This document shows positions 1-13,200 of a stretch of DNA of 64,000 nucleotides, in pieces. Numbering within the stretch: the first letter of the stretch is position 1; each line of letters starts with the position of its first letter. Position numbers and translations under genes: made by a program. The notes below the pieces were generated by a model, which had not been told where the DNA came from, ran no database searches, and was given only the letters and a program-made list of their open reading frames with translations. The DNA comes from Mytilus edulis (taxonomy: Eukaryota > Mollusca > Bivalvia > Mytilida > Mytilidae): NCBI RefSeq assembly GCF_963676685.1, contig NC_092346.1, forward strand, positions 72,989,821 to 73,053,820, given 5' to 3'.

Positions 1-494
1 CCCCAGAAAATCAAATGGTTGCTGCCTTAGTTTTACATATTTGTCATTTGCTTGATTAACAAAATTATTATCATGTACAATGTCAAGCTGTATGAAGGGT
101 ATCCTTCTTCTATTGAATTGTCAGACTAAACAGGATCATGATTACACACATGTTTTTTTTTTTTCTTTTCTTTTCTTTAGTTGTCAATTGCGTACAATGG
201 GAGGCAACTCTCCTTGTACCTAATTGATAACGCCGTGTACTAGATTTGCCTCCCCTTGTTGCGTCATCCGATGCTTAGTTAGCATGTGGTTTTAGCAAAG
301 AGCATGTTCCAGCCACATTTTATTATGTATTTGATTAATTTTTTTTTTCCTTCCTTATAATTTATATTTAATCTTACCCAGATTGGGTTAAGGTGCTTCA
401 TATTGACACTTGTTCATTGTTGCTTATTGATACCATGTTTGGTATAATTGTATATTATTGCATTATTATAATAAAGCACCTTTCGCCAAACACT

Positions 495-630
495 ATTAGT
501 TGTCAATTTGTAAAAGAAAAACCATTATGTATAGGTCAAAGTCCTGTCTTCAACATGGAGCCTAGCTTGGCTCACATCGAACAGCAAGCTATAAAGGGCC
601 CCACAAATGACTAGTGTAAAACCATTAAAA

Positions 631-631
<1 letters not shown>
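495..631 (+). repeat. SINE-like dispersed repeat, 3' part
   Basis: This stretch matches other copies in the window at 42546-42735 and, in part, 44299-44385. Shared blocks include 'gtcttcaacatggagc', 'cagcaagctataaaggg' and 'actagtgtaaaaccatt'. It ends at a long G run. No protein is encoded; the short reading frame across it is a by-product. Assignment as a SINE is inference from copy number and lack of coding capacity. Confidence 0.7.

Positions 632-669
<38 letters not shown>
632..669 (+). repeat. Poly-G tract of 38 bases
   Basis: An uninterrupted run of 38 G residues sits directly at the end of the SINE-like copy. Read on the minus strand it makes a spurious polyproline frame. Its length in the assembly should be treated as approximate, and G-quadruplex formation is plausible. 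Confidence 0.95.
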
Positions 670-670
<1 letters not shown>

Positions 671-696
671 AATGTGTATTGATTTTATTTATAAGT

Positions 697-1012
697 GGGA
701 CAGCAACATACATGACATAGATATACAACGGAATTGCATCTTTTTTCATAAGTGGGGCGAGTTGGCATTACTAAATTCATCAGGATTTATCTATTTTTTA
801 GAAGTGGGGCGAGTTGGCAGACCATATATCAGAGGGATGTTTTCCCTTTTCATAAATGAAGCAATATATCCAACCTATTTTCAATGGGATTTTATCCTTT
901 TCATAAGTGGGGCGAGTTGGTAAACAAAAGTGGGGCGATTTTAAAGCCAATGGGGCGAGTTGGTGAAAAAGTGGGGCGAGTATGTGTGGGGCGATTTTCC
1001 AGTGGGGCAATT
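697..1012 (+). repeat. Degenerate GTGGGGCGA tandem repeat
   Basis: About eight copies of a 'gtggggcgagttgg' motif recur here. Spacing is about 50-100 bp in the first half and shrinks to roughly 20 bp between 905 and 1012. The block ends about 310 bp upstream of the FAM161 start codon. It is G-rich on the plus strand in otherwise AT-rich DNA. It may be a decayed minisatellite or lie in the promoter region; the sequence alone does not decide. Confidence 0.7.
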
Positions 1013-1322
1013 TGTCATGGATTCCGGTCTCTTACTAAGAGACCGTTGTGTTAGTTATGTTTTAAACATTTGTGTTGGGTTTTAGTTGTATTTTTAATGG
1101 TTTGACTGGGACCAATCTGAATAGATCCTTTGCTTCTCGACTTAAGGAATCAATAACAAACGAAAAACAAAAATAAAATAGTGATTGACTTTAATTTTTA
1201 CACTATTTGTTTATTCTGATTATATAGACAAATTTTTATTTTATTTATATTTTTTTTTTATCAAATATAACAAAACATTAAACATTCTGTGCGGACTATT
1301 CTGCATAGTTTCGGGTTCCAAC

Positions 1323-4300
1323 ATGGCAACAATGGCAACAAGTCACAATTTGTCAGTAATGACAAATTCTTGCATAAAACCTCCGGTAGATCCCCAAACT
1401 GGATTATCGTCAACAATGCATGAAAGACCTAAGCCGTCAATGAGCTACTTGTTCGATGAAATGAGTAACGGGTATGTTTATGAACACGACCGACAGCAGT
1501 TTTATGAAAACGGTTCGCCCGATCTTGTCGCACCGGAACCCGCCTTGAAAACCATTGCACGCGACTTAAGCAATTGTACTGACGAAGAATTCTATGAAAA
1601 ACTCACACAGATAAAAAACGAACACAAGAAAACATTGGTACTATGTGAAAAGCTATATAAAGAGAAAGTCAACCACCAAAATCAGACAGAAATTTCTGGC
1701 ATTGGGCCAAGACCAGTTACAATTACATCAACCTTAAATGGACTTGATTCATCAGCAGTTCATAATTTAGATGTGACTTCAAGAGATTATATTAAAGGTC
1801 AAGAAACTATATTAGACAGGTATGCAAGTTCCAAACCTCCACTTCCACTTTCTAAAACTCAACGAATTTCCCGTTCACCATCAGATATACCTGTCTGCAG
1901 ACCTAGCTCTGCACCTGTTTACAGACGTGGATCACTTACTAAGAGTTTGGAAGATGAAGTGTGGAAGTCAATTTCAGAAAGGAGAGAAAAACAAACAATC
2001 GATAATTATGAGGATGAACAACATTTACAAAATAGAAGTTATGGGGAAAATGAAAATCCAGAATTGTCTGGTGCTTTATCACATATTGAAGATATGTGGG
2101 AAGAATTTTCAATTGATGAATATTATCCAAGATCCAGACAAAGACCTTCCTCAGCCACAGTAACAAGGGGAGAAAAAGAAGAAAAGGAATGGAGACATAG
2201 GATAACAATTCCAAAACCATTTAAAATGACAATAAGAGAAGAAAACAAAGAAAAAACAGTCTCAAAGGCTCAAATTGAATTAGAAGAACAAAGGAAACAA
2301 CAAGAAGCCGAAGAACGAATTGAATGTTCAAAAAAATTTAAAGCTGCACCTGTACCAGCTCATGTGTATTTACCACTCTTTGATGAAATAATGGAACAGC
2401 AAGAGACAAAACGAAGATTCCTTCAGCAGAATTCTCAAGAGTTACTGAAATCTCAGGAAAAACCGTTTAAATTTCATTACAGAGAAAGAAGTAAAGAAAG
2501 ACAAACAAGAATTCAATCAGCTCCTACTCGAAGAGAAACAAAGTCAAAACACATGTTCAAAGCTAATCCAGTTCCAGATTACTTATATGATAATTCTGTT
2601 TATGACAGAATCCTAGAAGAGGAAGAATATAGAAAAATAAGAATGAAAATGCATTCAGAAGAATTACTTAAAAGTTCATCATTGCCTTCTAACATGGAAG
2701 CATTGCAAAAAGCCAAGGAACTTAAAGCAAAAGAAAAAGCTATAAAAAGAAAAAAGAAACATTACTCAAAAACTAAAGTAAATCATGAGGTGCCAGATTA
2801 TGATGAACTTTACTTGCATTTTCAGAAAGAGTTATCGAGACGCAAAAATGAAAGGGATGGTACAGTTGTCAAACCATTCCATCTTCATACAGAAAATATG
2901 AGATCAAGTCGCGAAAAAATTATATCTGACATTGCAAACGATGAGAGAACATTGAAAGAGAACAGATGGCCATATAAAAATCCAAGAACTACTCCACGAA
3001 GAAGTTTAGGTAATATATTTTTGCTCTACAAATGTACAATTTATTGAATGTAAAGTTGTACAATGCATCTACAATGTAATGGTCCTTCTGCAAATGTTCT
3101 AGGATTACATGTATCATGATGTATAGATAAAATTTGTATCTAGATAAGGAATTAAGAAATGTTTGGGTCCAACCCCACTTTTTTCCATGCTCCTGTTTTC
3201 AAACTCTTTGCCTAGTGTTGAAAGACAAATGACTATTTTTTTTAATGTCTTGTCCTTAATGCTTAAACACACAGAAAAAAAGTTTGTTTCTGAAAAGGTT
3301 AACATACATGTATATATTACAGATGCATTCAAATTCAATCTTAATTGACTACTACTACTAGGATTGTCAGCTCCTTCACCAAATAAAAGTTAAACTCGGA
3401 CCTCATTGATAAAGTGTTGAAACTGATGTTCAAAAAGATGAGCTGTACTTGACACATACGTAACATGTATGATCTCATTATCGGGTGGAAGTTGGTCAGA
3501 AACATTTGTTTTATGATATATATATCATATAGAATCAATCAACTACCAGCACTTACCCTCCTGAAAACTCAAACATATTATAAAAACCAAGAAAAACAAA
3601 AATGAAAAATACATGGTCAAAATAGGTTCTGACTAAATACAAGTGCAACATGTGCATGGAGTAATTAGATCATTTTCTTGTGCACACAAGCCTTCTTCTT
3701 TGTCTATTTTAAACAACAAAAGGAAAACCTCAGTGAATCTGCCAACAGCATATAATCTCAAATTAAACTTCAACAGGGAAATTAATAACAGAACATACTT
3801 TGGCAAGCAGGGTCAGTATGTGCTAGCTAGTACAGGTAAAATGTAGTTAGGTAAAGTACTTACATGTATTTATCTGCTGGTTGGATACATTGTATATGTG
3901 CTGATCAAAAAACAAAAAATCAAGAAAATTGTATTATTTCAATCCACAAAGCTAGAGTCAAAACACTTCTTGTAATTTTAATATGAAAACTATTTTCAAT
4001 GATTTGTAAACAATACTTTAATATAGAAACTCCAGCTGGTGCACGCAAACTCTTTGTGCAATTAATGTCTACATATATATATTTTTATATTTCCAGGCCA
4101 TCTATCCACTTCTTTGGATTCTATACCAGCAAAGATGACAAATGCTGCAGCACTCAGATCTAGTCAGTCCAAGTATGTATGACATATGTATTTAGACAAA
4201 TATTAATTATATAATATAAAGCAGAATAGGATACCATAAAATGTTTGTTTACAATCCTTTGAGTCTGAACAACTCATTTATGAATATTTTATTGCCAGAT

Positions 4301-6127
4301 CATATGTGACAAAGAAAACTGAAATCTAATGAGTTATTATGAAGCATTAACCTCATATATTTTTAAATCACCTGTCTAAAAGTCGTGCTCATAGCCTTCT
4401 GGTAATTTTTCAAAAATTTCTTCTACCTTTTGCTTATAATTAAACTTTACTGGAATAGTGATTGGAGACCCCTTTATGAATATTATCCTTTTCCAATGAT
4501 TACATGGTATTGAATCATCTTTGCTTCTGCATAACATTTGGGTAAGCATTAACTACATTTATGTTGTGGCACATTTGTGAGTAAAATGCAAAAGTTTTCT
4601 AGACTTCAATGCTATGAGTGAAACATTTACATAACATTCTAGTCCTAGTAACAGGTAAGGGATTTGATCCACTAAATTCAAAATTGATATAAGATAAATG
4701 ATCAGGTGTCATTTGTAATGGATCCATTTCTTTTTTCAATATGTGAAAAAAATGTAAAAATCTATTGATTTTTATATTATTTTTACAGAAAAAAACTGTC
4801 AACAATGACTGAGAAGGAAAGAAGAGAGGTTGATGAAGAGAGACGAAAACGAAACAAAGAGATGAAATATCGAAGATTAATAAATGAAAGAGCATCGACT
4901 GAAAATTTATCTGAAACTAATGAACAGAGGTTACGAAGATACAGGTAATTAAAAAAAGCCTTGGCACAAGTCCTTAACAGATATTTTGTTATTTCAAATT
5001 GTAATCAAATTTTGTATAACATATAAATACAGTGCTGTGAAAAATATTCAGTCTGTTTAACAAGTTAGTCATGCCCTTAAACAAATTAGAATTAGAGCAA
5101 ACTAGTAGGTACTACAAATTATATACTTATAGATAAAAACATATAATTTCACTAATAATTTCTTAAATGTGTATATCGCAGTGTTCTCTTCAGAAATTTC
5201 TTATATCATCCTGGTAAACAGGAAATTATGAAATACTGTCTTGCTTCTAGAAATTGTAGCATCACATCCATAACACAATCTACAAGAAAATCATTTCAGA
5301 TAGCATCACATTACTGTGATACTAAAAGGCCCTGGAGAGAACACTGATATTTAATGAATTTATTAACACTGAATCCTTTATAAAAATGTAAAACTAAACA
5401 TTGTAAACATTTCTGCCATATGATCTAGCACCAAGATTCAATCTCCCATGATATGGTTGCAGAAAATTGTATGTTTTTCACTAAATATTCTTATGTTGTG
5501 TAATTTGTAGAGAGGCTGAGAGAGAAAGAATGGAACAATATGAGAAAGAATTACAAAATATGAAGGACAGAATTGACCAAAGACCATTATTGTTTGAACA
5601 AGAATCACAGGTAAACAACTTTAAACTAATTATTGTGACTTAATTGTTAGTGTTACTCTCCACCTGTTGCAACTTATTCAAAATTCTGACCAAATTGCAA
5701 TTTGTTTTTATAAATCCAAACTGATCAACTGGTCAGAAATTTGAACAAACTACTGTAGAATACCACAGCTAAGTAATGAAAGTGCAAGGTGATATATATA
5801 AAAATTACAGCTTAGATATATTGTATTGATTCATGGAAATTACAACAATGAAAACATATATAATAAAGTATCATTGCTATGTAAAATATTAATGAATTCT
5901 TTATGATCTCCAGCATCATGTAAACATCAATTTGCACTTTTTAGGTCAACGCCAAAAAAACAGCTGAGAAGAAGTTTACTGCCAAACTACAAAGTCATGG
6001 ACTTAATGAAGACGCCCTGCAGACTAGAAGTTCACGTACGGTTAGTGTCCACGATAGTTATGACAGTTATGATGATGATTTTGATGACACCTATATAAAA
6101 ACAAAAGAAGTTGAAGTGGAGTCATAG
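1323..6127 (+). CDS. FAM161: FAM161 family centrosomal/ciliary protein (spliced, 5 coding exons)
   Basis: Coding exons are 1323-3009, 4097-4172, 4789-4944, 5511-5610 and 5945-6127, joined at GT-AG sites with consistent phase, giving 733 residues, close to the family length. FAM161 proteins bind microtubules at centrosomes, basal bodies and the ciliary base; human FAM161A is a retinitis pigmentosa gene. Supporting sequence: the N-terminal block 'TDEEFYEKLTQIKNEHKKT', then a basic, Glu-rich, coiled-coil-prone UPF0564 region (about residues 300-650). That region has two related motifs, FKAAPVPAHVY (about residue 338) and FKANPVPDYLY (about 411), and then RPLLFEQESQVNAKKTAEKK near the C terminus. 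The tail is acidic. The open frame extends back to 1185, but that segment is hydrophobic and low-complexity, so I chose the ATG at 1323 (context aacATGg). Vertebrates have A and B paralogues; I cannot assign one. Confidence 0.93.
5179..5346. mobile_element. hAT-like MITE remnant in FAM161 intron
   Basis: The 168-bp segment starts with CAGTGTTCTCTTCAG and ends with CTGGAGAGAACACTG, which are inverted copies with one mismatch over 15 bp. CAGTG ends are typical of hAT elements. No clear 8-bp target duplication is visible, so the copy is old or the ends are imprecise. It lies in the intron between the third and fourth coding exons. Confidence 0.65.
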
Positions 6128-6417
6128 GACAAAGATGCAACAGACTTGACAAAAATTCAAGGACTACATTCAGATGTAACATGCAGTTATATTCAGAGTG
6201 AAAAGAACAAGATAAGAGCTGCTGCAATAGATGTAACAGATGTTATTTATTTACATGTAGAGTTAAGCAGTGACAAGACATCTTTTGTTAGTTAGATACT
6301 TTAGTAACTTAGATAAGGAACATGTTATATTGAACTGAGTTCAAGTTATAACAGATCGGAAAAAGAGAAAAATAACGAATTTTTTTTAAACTAATGTTTA
6401 GTATGGTCATGATGGTA

Positions 6418-6423
6418 AATAAA
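6418..6423 (+). promoter_or_regulatory. Candidate polyadenylation signal of FAM161
   Basis: AATAAA lies about 290 bp after the FAM161 stop codon. A second AATAAA at 6579-6584 is an alternative. Which is used cannot be told from the sequence. Confidence 0.45.
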
Positions 6424-6584
6424 TGTTGGAGAAATTAAGAATTCCATTCTAATCATGTGCCAACAGCAATATTTCACTTGTAAATGGCAAATGATCATTG
6501 TTTCAATTTATCAGATATTGTGAATATAATTTTAAGACTCTTGGTTTAAATTGTTTTTTTGATAAGGTTATTAGTGCAAATAAA

Positions 6585-8154
6585 ATTATGTCTTAATCTC
6601 TTGTTTGTTTTTAGAATTGTTTCTAATGAATGGTATTGATTGTGATAGCTAACAGTTGAAATTTTTTTGTAAATGCATTTTCCAAATATAAAAAAAACAG
6701 TACTGTAAATGAAAACTGGAATTTATAGGTACATTGTAAATGTTAGTAGGTCATTTCAAATGTTTTATCAGAGATAATGTATAAAGGCTGTTAATCAAAG
6801 TCTAAGACAGAAGGAAAGAAGGCATTGTTTTGGCATTATTTTTTTTCATAAGAAAGACTAGTGACAAAATTCAATAGAAATTAGTGATATATAGGACATT
6901 ATTAATAAATAGATGATTATAGTAGTAGAAATTTGTACCAAAGCTTTTTATATATGTATTTCTACTATAACCAAGTTTCACATTCCATTAGAAAGTAGAT
7001 CTTGCTACTGTGCAAGAGGTTAATAAAACAGTTTTTGCATTTGGTAAATAACATAGATTCAGGTTTTTGACACATTATTCATTTAAAAAACAATAGAAAA
7101 GCACCTGATGTATTTTTTCATTGTAATTTGTTTGTTATGTACATGTCTTGTAAGACAGATGACTCAAATGTTTATTTTCCAGTAAGACAGTTGTAACTAA
7201 ACTTGGCTTAATACATTGTATCAAAAGTTAATTTTGTATTTGTAAATGTATGCTTGAACATATATTTTTTTATTTAGTCAGAAGCTGATACTCTACTTTT
7301 GTCACTTCTTATTTATGATAGCAGTAGTGTACTATGATTTTCTGTTACCTGCATCCGTCCATCTTGTCTTCATTCCAATATTGAGTTCACTATTTAGTTG
7401 TGGTCCCTTCTACTTGAAACATAGTACAGTTATTAAAAATATGTTTGATTACAATTTTAATCCAAAATTTGTGGTTTAATACATATTGAAAAGGAATAAT
7501 GTTTTAAGGGCATGATATCTCTTGGCATATATTCTTGTTTAAAAGATGCTTTTGTTTTGTCTCATACTCTAGGTATGAGAATGGCCAGTATAGATATTCA
7601 GGTTTTATGTACACGTGTAAGTACTGTAAAATATCCTTACTATGTCTCAATATGACGAAGAAGATCAGGAACCAAACCACAAATGTTCATATTGTGCTTA
7701 ACAATTGATAATTGCACATCTGTACGCTAAAACAGATTTTTTTTACACCTCCCACATATTAAACCAGGCAGTATTTAGAGATGATTGGGGAGTCAGTTGT
7801 TCTTCTGTGCAACAAGATTTTTCAATGACTGACTAAAACATTTGTTCTACATATATGTCAGATAGAAGTTATTCATTATCCTATAGCAAATACAGTCATT
7901 TTCCTTTTGTATCTTCTAGTTTCATTTATTTTCATGTACATTACAATACTTTGTTATTGATAGTAAATCAGTCCTAAGCTAAGGTTATACTGCAATGAAT
8001 TTGGTTGAAAAGGAAATTTGAGGACTTTGTGAAGAATCTTTCAGAAAAAAAAGAAATCATAATTTATTCCAGCTTTTCAATGATTAAATGATTAAAATTT
8101 TGTAGAAACAAAAACAAGTAACAAAATTTGAATTGGAAGACTAATGCTTACTTA
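6585..8154. other. AT-rich intergenic stretch, no gene seen
   Basis: Between the FAM161 3' end and the 161-bp repeat array I see no reading frame with family resemblance, no spliced exon and no recognisable element. Part of it may still be FAM161 3' UTR. Confidence 0.5.
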
Positions 8155-9085
8155 AACAAGAGGCTGTCACAACGACAGCAAACCGGATTTATTAATATTT
8201 ATTTGTGTCCTGGCAATATCACAAGAACCATTACTGATGAATGGTGAAAGTGAAAATCGTCAATATCAAATTTGACCTCCATTTTGTCATCAGTATCAAC
8301 ATCTTAAAATTTGAAAAGCTTAGATTGAATGGTTCATGAGTAAATGCAACAACGTGAATGGAAACGCCATTTCACAATCTTTCAAGAACCATAACTCCTG
8401 AACAGTAAAAGTCAAAATCGTCATAATTGAACTTGACTTTTAATTTGCCATCAGTAACAACATATAAAAATTTCAAAAGCTTTGGTTGAATGGTTCATGA
8501 GAAAATGCATGGACACGACTGGAAACACCATTTTTCAATCTTTCAAGAACCATAACTCCTGAACGGTAAAAGTCAAAATCGTCATTATTGAACTTGACCT
8601 CCATTTTGTCATCAGTAACAACATATTAAAATTTGGGAAGCTTAGGTAGAACAGTTCATGCGTAAATGCACGGACACGACTGGAAACTCCATTTTTCAAT
8701 CTATCAAGAACCATAACTCCTGAACGGTAAAAGTCAAAATCGCCATTATTGAATTTGACCTCCATTTTGTCATCAGTAACAACATATTAAAATTTGGGAA
8801 GCTTAGGTAGAACAGTTCATGCGTAAATGCACGGACACGACTGTAAACTCCATTTTTCAATCTTTCAAGAACCATAACTCCTGAACGGTAAAAGTCAAAA
8901 TCGCCATTATTTAACTTGACCTTCATTTAGTTGTCAGTAACAACATATTAAAATTTTAAAAGCTTTGGTTGAACGGTTCATGAGTTAATGCACGGACAAC
9001 ATTTGATTCCCGACCGACCGACCGCCCGACCGCCGTACATCCCCAAATCAATAACCGACATTTTTGTCACAAAAATCTGGTTAAA
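8155..9085. repeat. Dispersed element with internal 161-bp tandem repeats
   Basis: About five imperfect units carry 'caagaaccataactcctgaa', 'aagtcaaaatcg' and 'catcagtaacaacat'. The two best-preserved units are exactly 161 bp apart. The block is flanked on the left by 'aagaggctgtcacaacgac' and on the right by a GACC-rich microsatellite (about 9010-9035). Two 76-residue minus-strand frames here are simply consecutive repeat units. Confidence 0.8.
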
Positions 9086-10039
9086 AACTATTTTATGTGC
9101 ATGTTATTGTTAAGTCCCCCTTCCCCTTTTTTAAAAATTTGAATTTTGTTGATCTTGGAATATTTTATTATTGATATTAAAATTTATTATGTTTATAAAT
9201 AAGAGTACAGATCAAATGTTGTAACGTAACAACAGTTTTTAATGAAAAAAAAAAGAATTTATGTATTATTTACTTTATCAAACTTTGCATATGGAAGATC
9301 ATGATTTGAAAAATGTAAGTTGTATGTGTTATTTCTCTTTTTTTAATGTTTTAATTTTCAAACACAGATTCTAACTGTTACTGTCAGTTGTGTTATATGG
9401 TATAGGGAACTTTTGTCATCAATGTTATTGTTTTATGTGATACTGTGATATTTCTTGTTAAATCTTGACATTTTAATGTATTCACTCACATTTTATACAT
9501 TTCAGTAGGCTATCAGTAATATATTTATTAAATAAAATGTAATATTAAAAGAATGTATTGTTAACTTTGTAATTAGCAAGAAACTGTTGACCTGTTTCAG
9601 ACTCTGTCTTACTCAAATATTTCCACAGCAACCGGATACAAGATTAAACTAAATTTTGTATAGTAAAAAATTTTGTGGTGTATGAGACATATAAATTGCT
9701 ATTTTCTGATTTTCCAAGCAGATCAGACAATTTTTCCTTCTTTTGTATTGATCCCTCATCATGAACATGATATTATTGTCAAGTCTGTCACTATTGTTGC
9801 AGAAAGCTTGACATAATGTTACTGATCTGACAGTGTTAACTAATTTCTTAAAAGCTTTATGATTTAGAAGGTAGAAGATCTGGATGCTTCATACTTTGTA
9901 TATAGATGCTTTAGGTTACTAAGTTTCAGTCTGTCCCATTTCCATGGTTCAGTGACTACTTGAAAGAAAGTTAAGATTTTTTGTAATTTTAATTTCTGTA
10001 TTATTATGAGTAATAGGATATCTATATTTGGTATGTGTG

Positions 10040-12490
10040 TACCTTGCTAGGTCAAATGCCTATTAGAAACTATAAGCAAAAGGTCTACTATATTTGGTGT
10101 ATGTAATGATTGTAAGGTGTATTTGTCCAACTGGCAGGTTTCATCTGACCTGGACCTCATTTTCATGTTTTAGTGGTCTAAGTTAAGTTTTTTAGATTTG
10201 GTCTATTTTTCTAATACTATATGCAATAGGTCCAGGGGCCGATCCAGCCATTTTAAAAAGGGGGGGTTCCTAACCCAGGACAAAGAGGGGGTTCCAATTA
10301 CACGTCCCCATTCAAATGCATTGATCGTCAAAAAAAAAGGGGTTTTCAACCCCCGGAACCCCCCCTCTGGATCCGCGCCTGAGGTCAACTTAATTTTGTG
10401 TATGGAAATATTTCATAATGTACATGTCAGAATCCCAGGTTTTATTTGACCATGACCTCATATTAAGGTTCATTGCTCAGTGATAAGTTTTTGTGTTTTG
10501 GTCTTTTTTGCTTAAACAATAAGCATTAGGTCAACCATATTTGTTGTATGGAAGGATCATAAGCATTTAGTATCCGTCTGGCATGGTTCATTTGACCTTG
10601 ACCTAATTTTCATGGTTCATTGGTCAATGTTTAGTTTTCTTGGTTAAGAGTGTTTCTCGGAAACTATAAGCAATAGGTCAACTATATTTTTTATATTGAA
10701 TAATTGCAAAGAGTACATGTATCTCTCCTTTGGTTTATCTAACCTTGACCTTATTTTCTTGGATCCTATTAAGTTTTTGTGATAGTTTTAGTAAAGCTTT
10801 ATATTAAGGACCATCAACATAATATCAAGGGTTAGCAAAGAAGGCGAGACTTTTCTGCGTGTGCACTCTTGTATATCTTTTTAAATATTTTTCTCTGCCA
10901 CTGCTTTGCTGTAAGAATTTCATAATCTTGCTAGATATGGAATTCAAATTTTTGTTGTGTTGAATAGCCACTTAGTCAAGATAATTGTTATATAATAATT
11001 GGTTCTAAGAATTGTGTGAAAATATAATTTGGATGAGGAAAATTAAGTTAAAATGCAGAAATGAAAATTGGATGGACAGAAAGATGGTAAATGATACCAC
11101 TTAATGCCTTCATTGCCTTTGTAACAGCCTATTAACCTTTAAACTTACTGCAGGTAAAAAAGAATTTCTGAAGAAGACAACTGCAATTGTATCTGACATA
11201 TGGAATTAGGGTGATGCATTCATGTGGCCTCTATCAAAAACTAATGACAGGGACAAGAAAAAGTCCCAAAAGAATTATTATTTTGATCTTGACATCAAAA
11301 GTCAAGGATACATGGCAGCCACATGTCAGACATGATCTCTTGGCAACACATCTTCCTGCAAAGGGCAAGATTGTATGTATACTAAAATAGAATGAACCAC
11401 AAGAACAAATAAGAGTGCACACACTGAGATGTCTCACCATCTTTAGGTACCATTGATATTATGTTGATACAGTATTATAAAAACCGACTAAAACACAAAA
11501 ACTTAATTTTTACCACTGAAACATTAAAATGAGGTCTAGGTCAGATAACACCTGGCAGTTGGACATGTACACCTTACAATCATTCCATACACCAAATATA
11601 GTAGACCTATTGCATACAGTATCTGATATATGGACTTTACCATGAAAACATAACCATGTTCACTGATCCATGAATAGAAGTTAAAGTCAAGTGCAATTTG
11701 TATGATGGCATGAGGACCTTGAAATGTACATACATACCAAATATAATTTTCCTATTACTCATAATAGAGGAATCAGTTTACATGTAGTTGCCCTTTTGCA
11801 TATCTAACTTTACAAGGAAAACTTAACATTTGTCAATGAACCATGAAAAACAGGTCAAGGTCAGATGAATCCAGCCAGACAGACTGGTCAGGTTGTTGTC
11901 TCTTTGACACATTCCTCATTTTCATTCTCAATTTTATGTATAATTTAAATCATTCCACAAACCAAAAATAGTTTACCTATTGGTAAAAGTATTAGAAAAA
12001 TAGACCAAAAAAACAAAAAACTGAACACTGAGCAATGAACCATAAACACGTCAAGGTCAAATAAAACATGTATGATTGACATGTACATCATGAATAATTG
12101 TCATACATCAAATATAGTTGATCTATATCATACAGTATAAGAAAAAGAGAAAACTAACTTAAACCACTGGACCATAAAAATGAGGTCAAGGTCACATAAC
12201 ACGTTCCAGTTGGACATGTACACATTACAATCATTTCATACACCAAATATAGACCTATAACATACAGTATAAGACAAGAGTGCACACGCTGAAATGTCTC
12301 GCCTTCTTTACTAATTCATTCATGTTTATGTTGATAGTCCTAAATATAAAGCTTTATTACAACTGTCACATAAACTTAACATTAACCAAGAAAACTGAAC
12401 ATTGACTAATGAACCATAAAAATGATGTCATGGTCAGATGAACCATGCCAGGCAGGCATGTACAGCTAACAATTCTTCCATACAACAAAT
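10040..12490. repeat. Large imperfect inverted repeat built of diverged subunits
   Basis: The left arm (about 10040-10860) and right arm (about 11400-12490) carry the same diverged subunits in opposite orientation, such as 'ctatatttggtgtatg' versus 'catacaccaaatatag' and 'gacctcattttcat' versus 'atgaggtc'. Both arms end inward at 'gtgcactct'/'agagtgcacac' motifs. Same-family subunits recur at 41480-42480. The arms enclose about 540 bp without recognisable content. Confidence 0.7.
10229..10383. mobile_element. Short GGCGGATCC-type inverted-repeat element
   Basis: The left end reads 'ggggccgatccagcc' and the right end 'ctctggatccgcgcctg', roughly inverted, enclosing G- and C-runs. A similar fragment lies at 60491-60575. 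It is inserted inside the left arm of the larger inverted repeat. No target duplication was established. Confidence 0.55.
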
Positions 12491-12937
12491 AAGTACTTAA
12501 TCACACTTCCCTAATGGTATCAGTGCTGAATATCAATTATAAGAATTTAATTTGCCAAATAATTCTTGCATTGAATATAGCATTATAATTTTTTCACCAA
12601 CTTGCTCAACAAGGATACAAAAGTGATGACGCCACTAAATGCATGAATGATGCTCATTGAAACCAAAGTTTTTGATGGAAATACAAAGAACTTGAAAGTT
12701 GTATTTCGAGACTAAGCCCTGTCAGAGGTGTGTCAAACTGACCTACATATGATGATTTGCCTGTTAGTTTACACTTGGATTATAAGTGAGCCATCTTGAG
12801 AATCTTCTGGTACATGAAAAGCGTAAATCCTGAATTCATTTAAATAGGAATGATGTTACATATACTGCGGACCACTAAAAATGTAACTCAACTTTGTTAC
12901 CACATAAAAGTATAACTTCAGAAAAATACATAACGGT

Positions 12938-12943
12938 TTTATT
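12938..12943 (-). promoter_or_regulatory. Candidate polyadenylation signal of ZNF410
   Basis: AATAAA on the minus strand, about 260 bp beyond the ZNF410 stop codon. It is the nearest canonical hexamer I noticed on that strand. Confidence 0.4.
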
Positions 12944-13200
12944 TAAAAACAAAATAAATTACATACCATATATACACAACTTCTATGGATAAAATACATG
13001 TATTTGCATTCATTTAGATTTCTTTCAATTTGTGTAAATTATTCAGAAAAAAATTACCTCAAAAACTATCATGAGTAAACAAATTATGACTACAATCAGT
13101 TAAGATAAAATAGTTTGCACCTTCAAAAGTAACATTTTCAAAATCTTAACTATTTCAGTTAGAAAATCTATTCCATAAGATACAAAAGTAGAATCCTGAT

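Noticed and set aside
525-749. Minus-strand frame with a polyproline run
   Set aside because: The prolines come only from the 38-base G run; there is no other coding signal.
1185-1322. Extended N terminus of the FAM161 frame
   Set aside because: The segment is AT-driven, hydrophobic and unlike FAM161; the ATG at 1323 has a better context.
8535-8926. Two overlapping 76-residue minus-strand frames
   Set aside because: They are the same frame in consecutive 161-bp repeat units.
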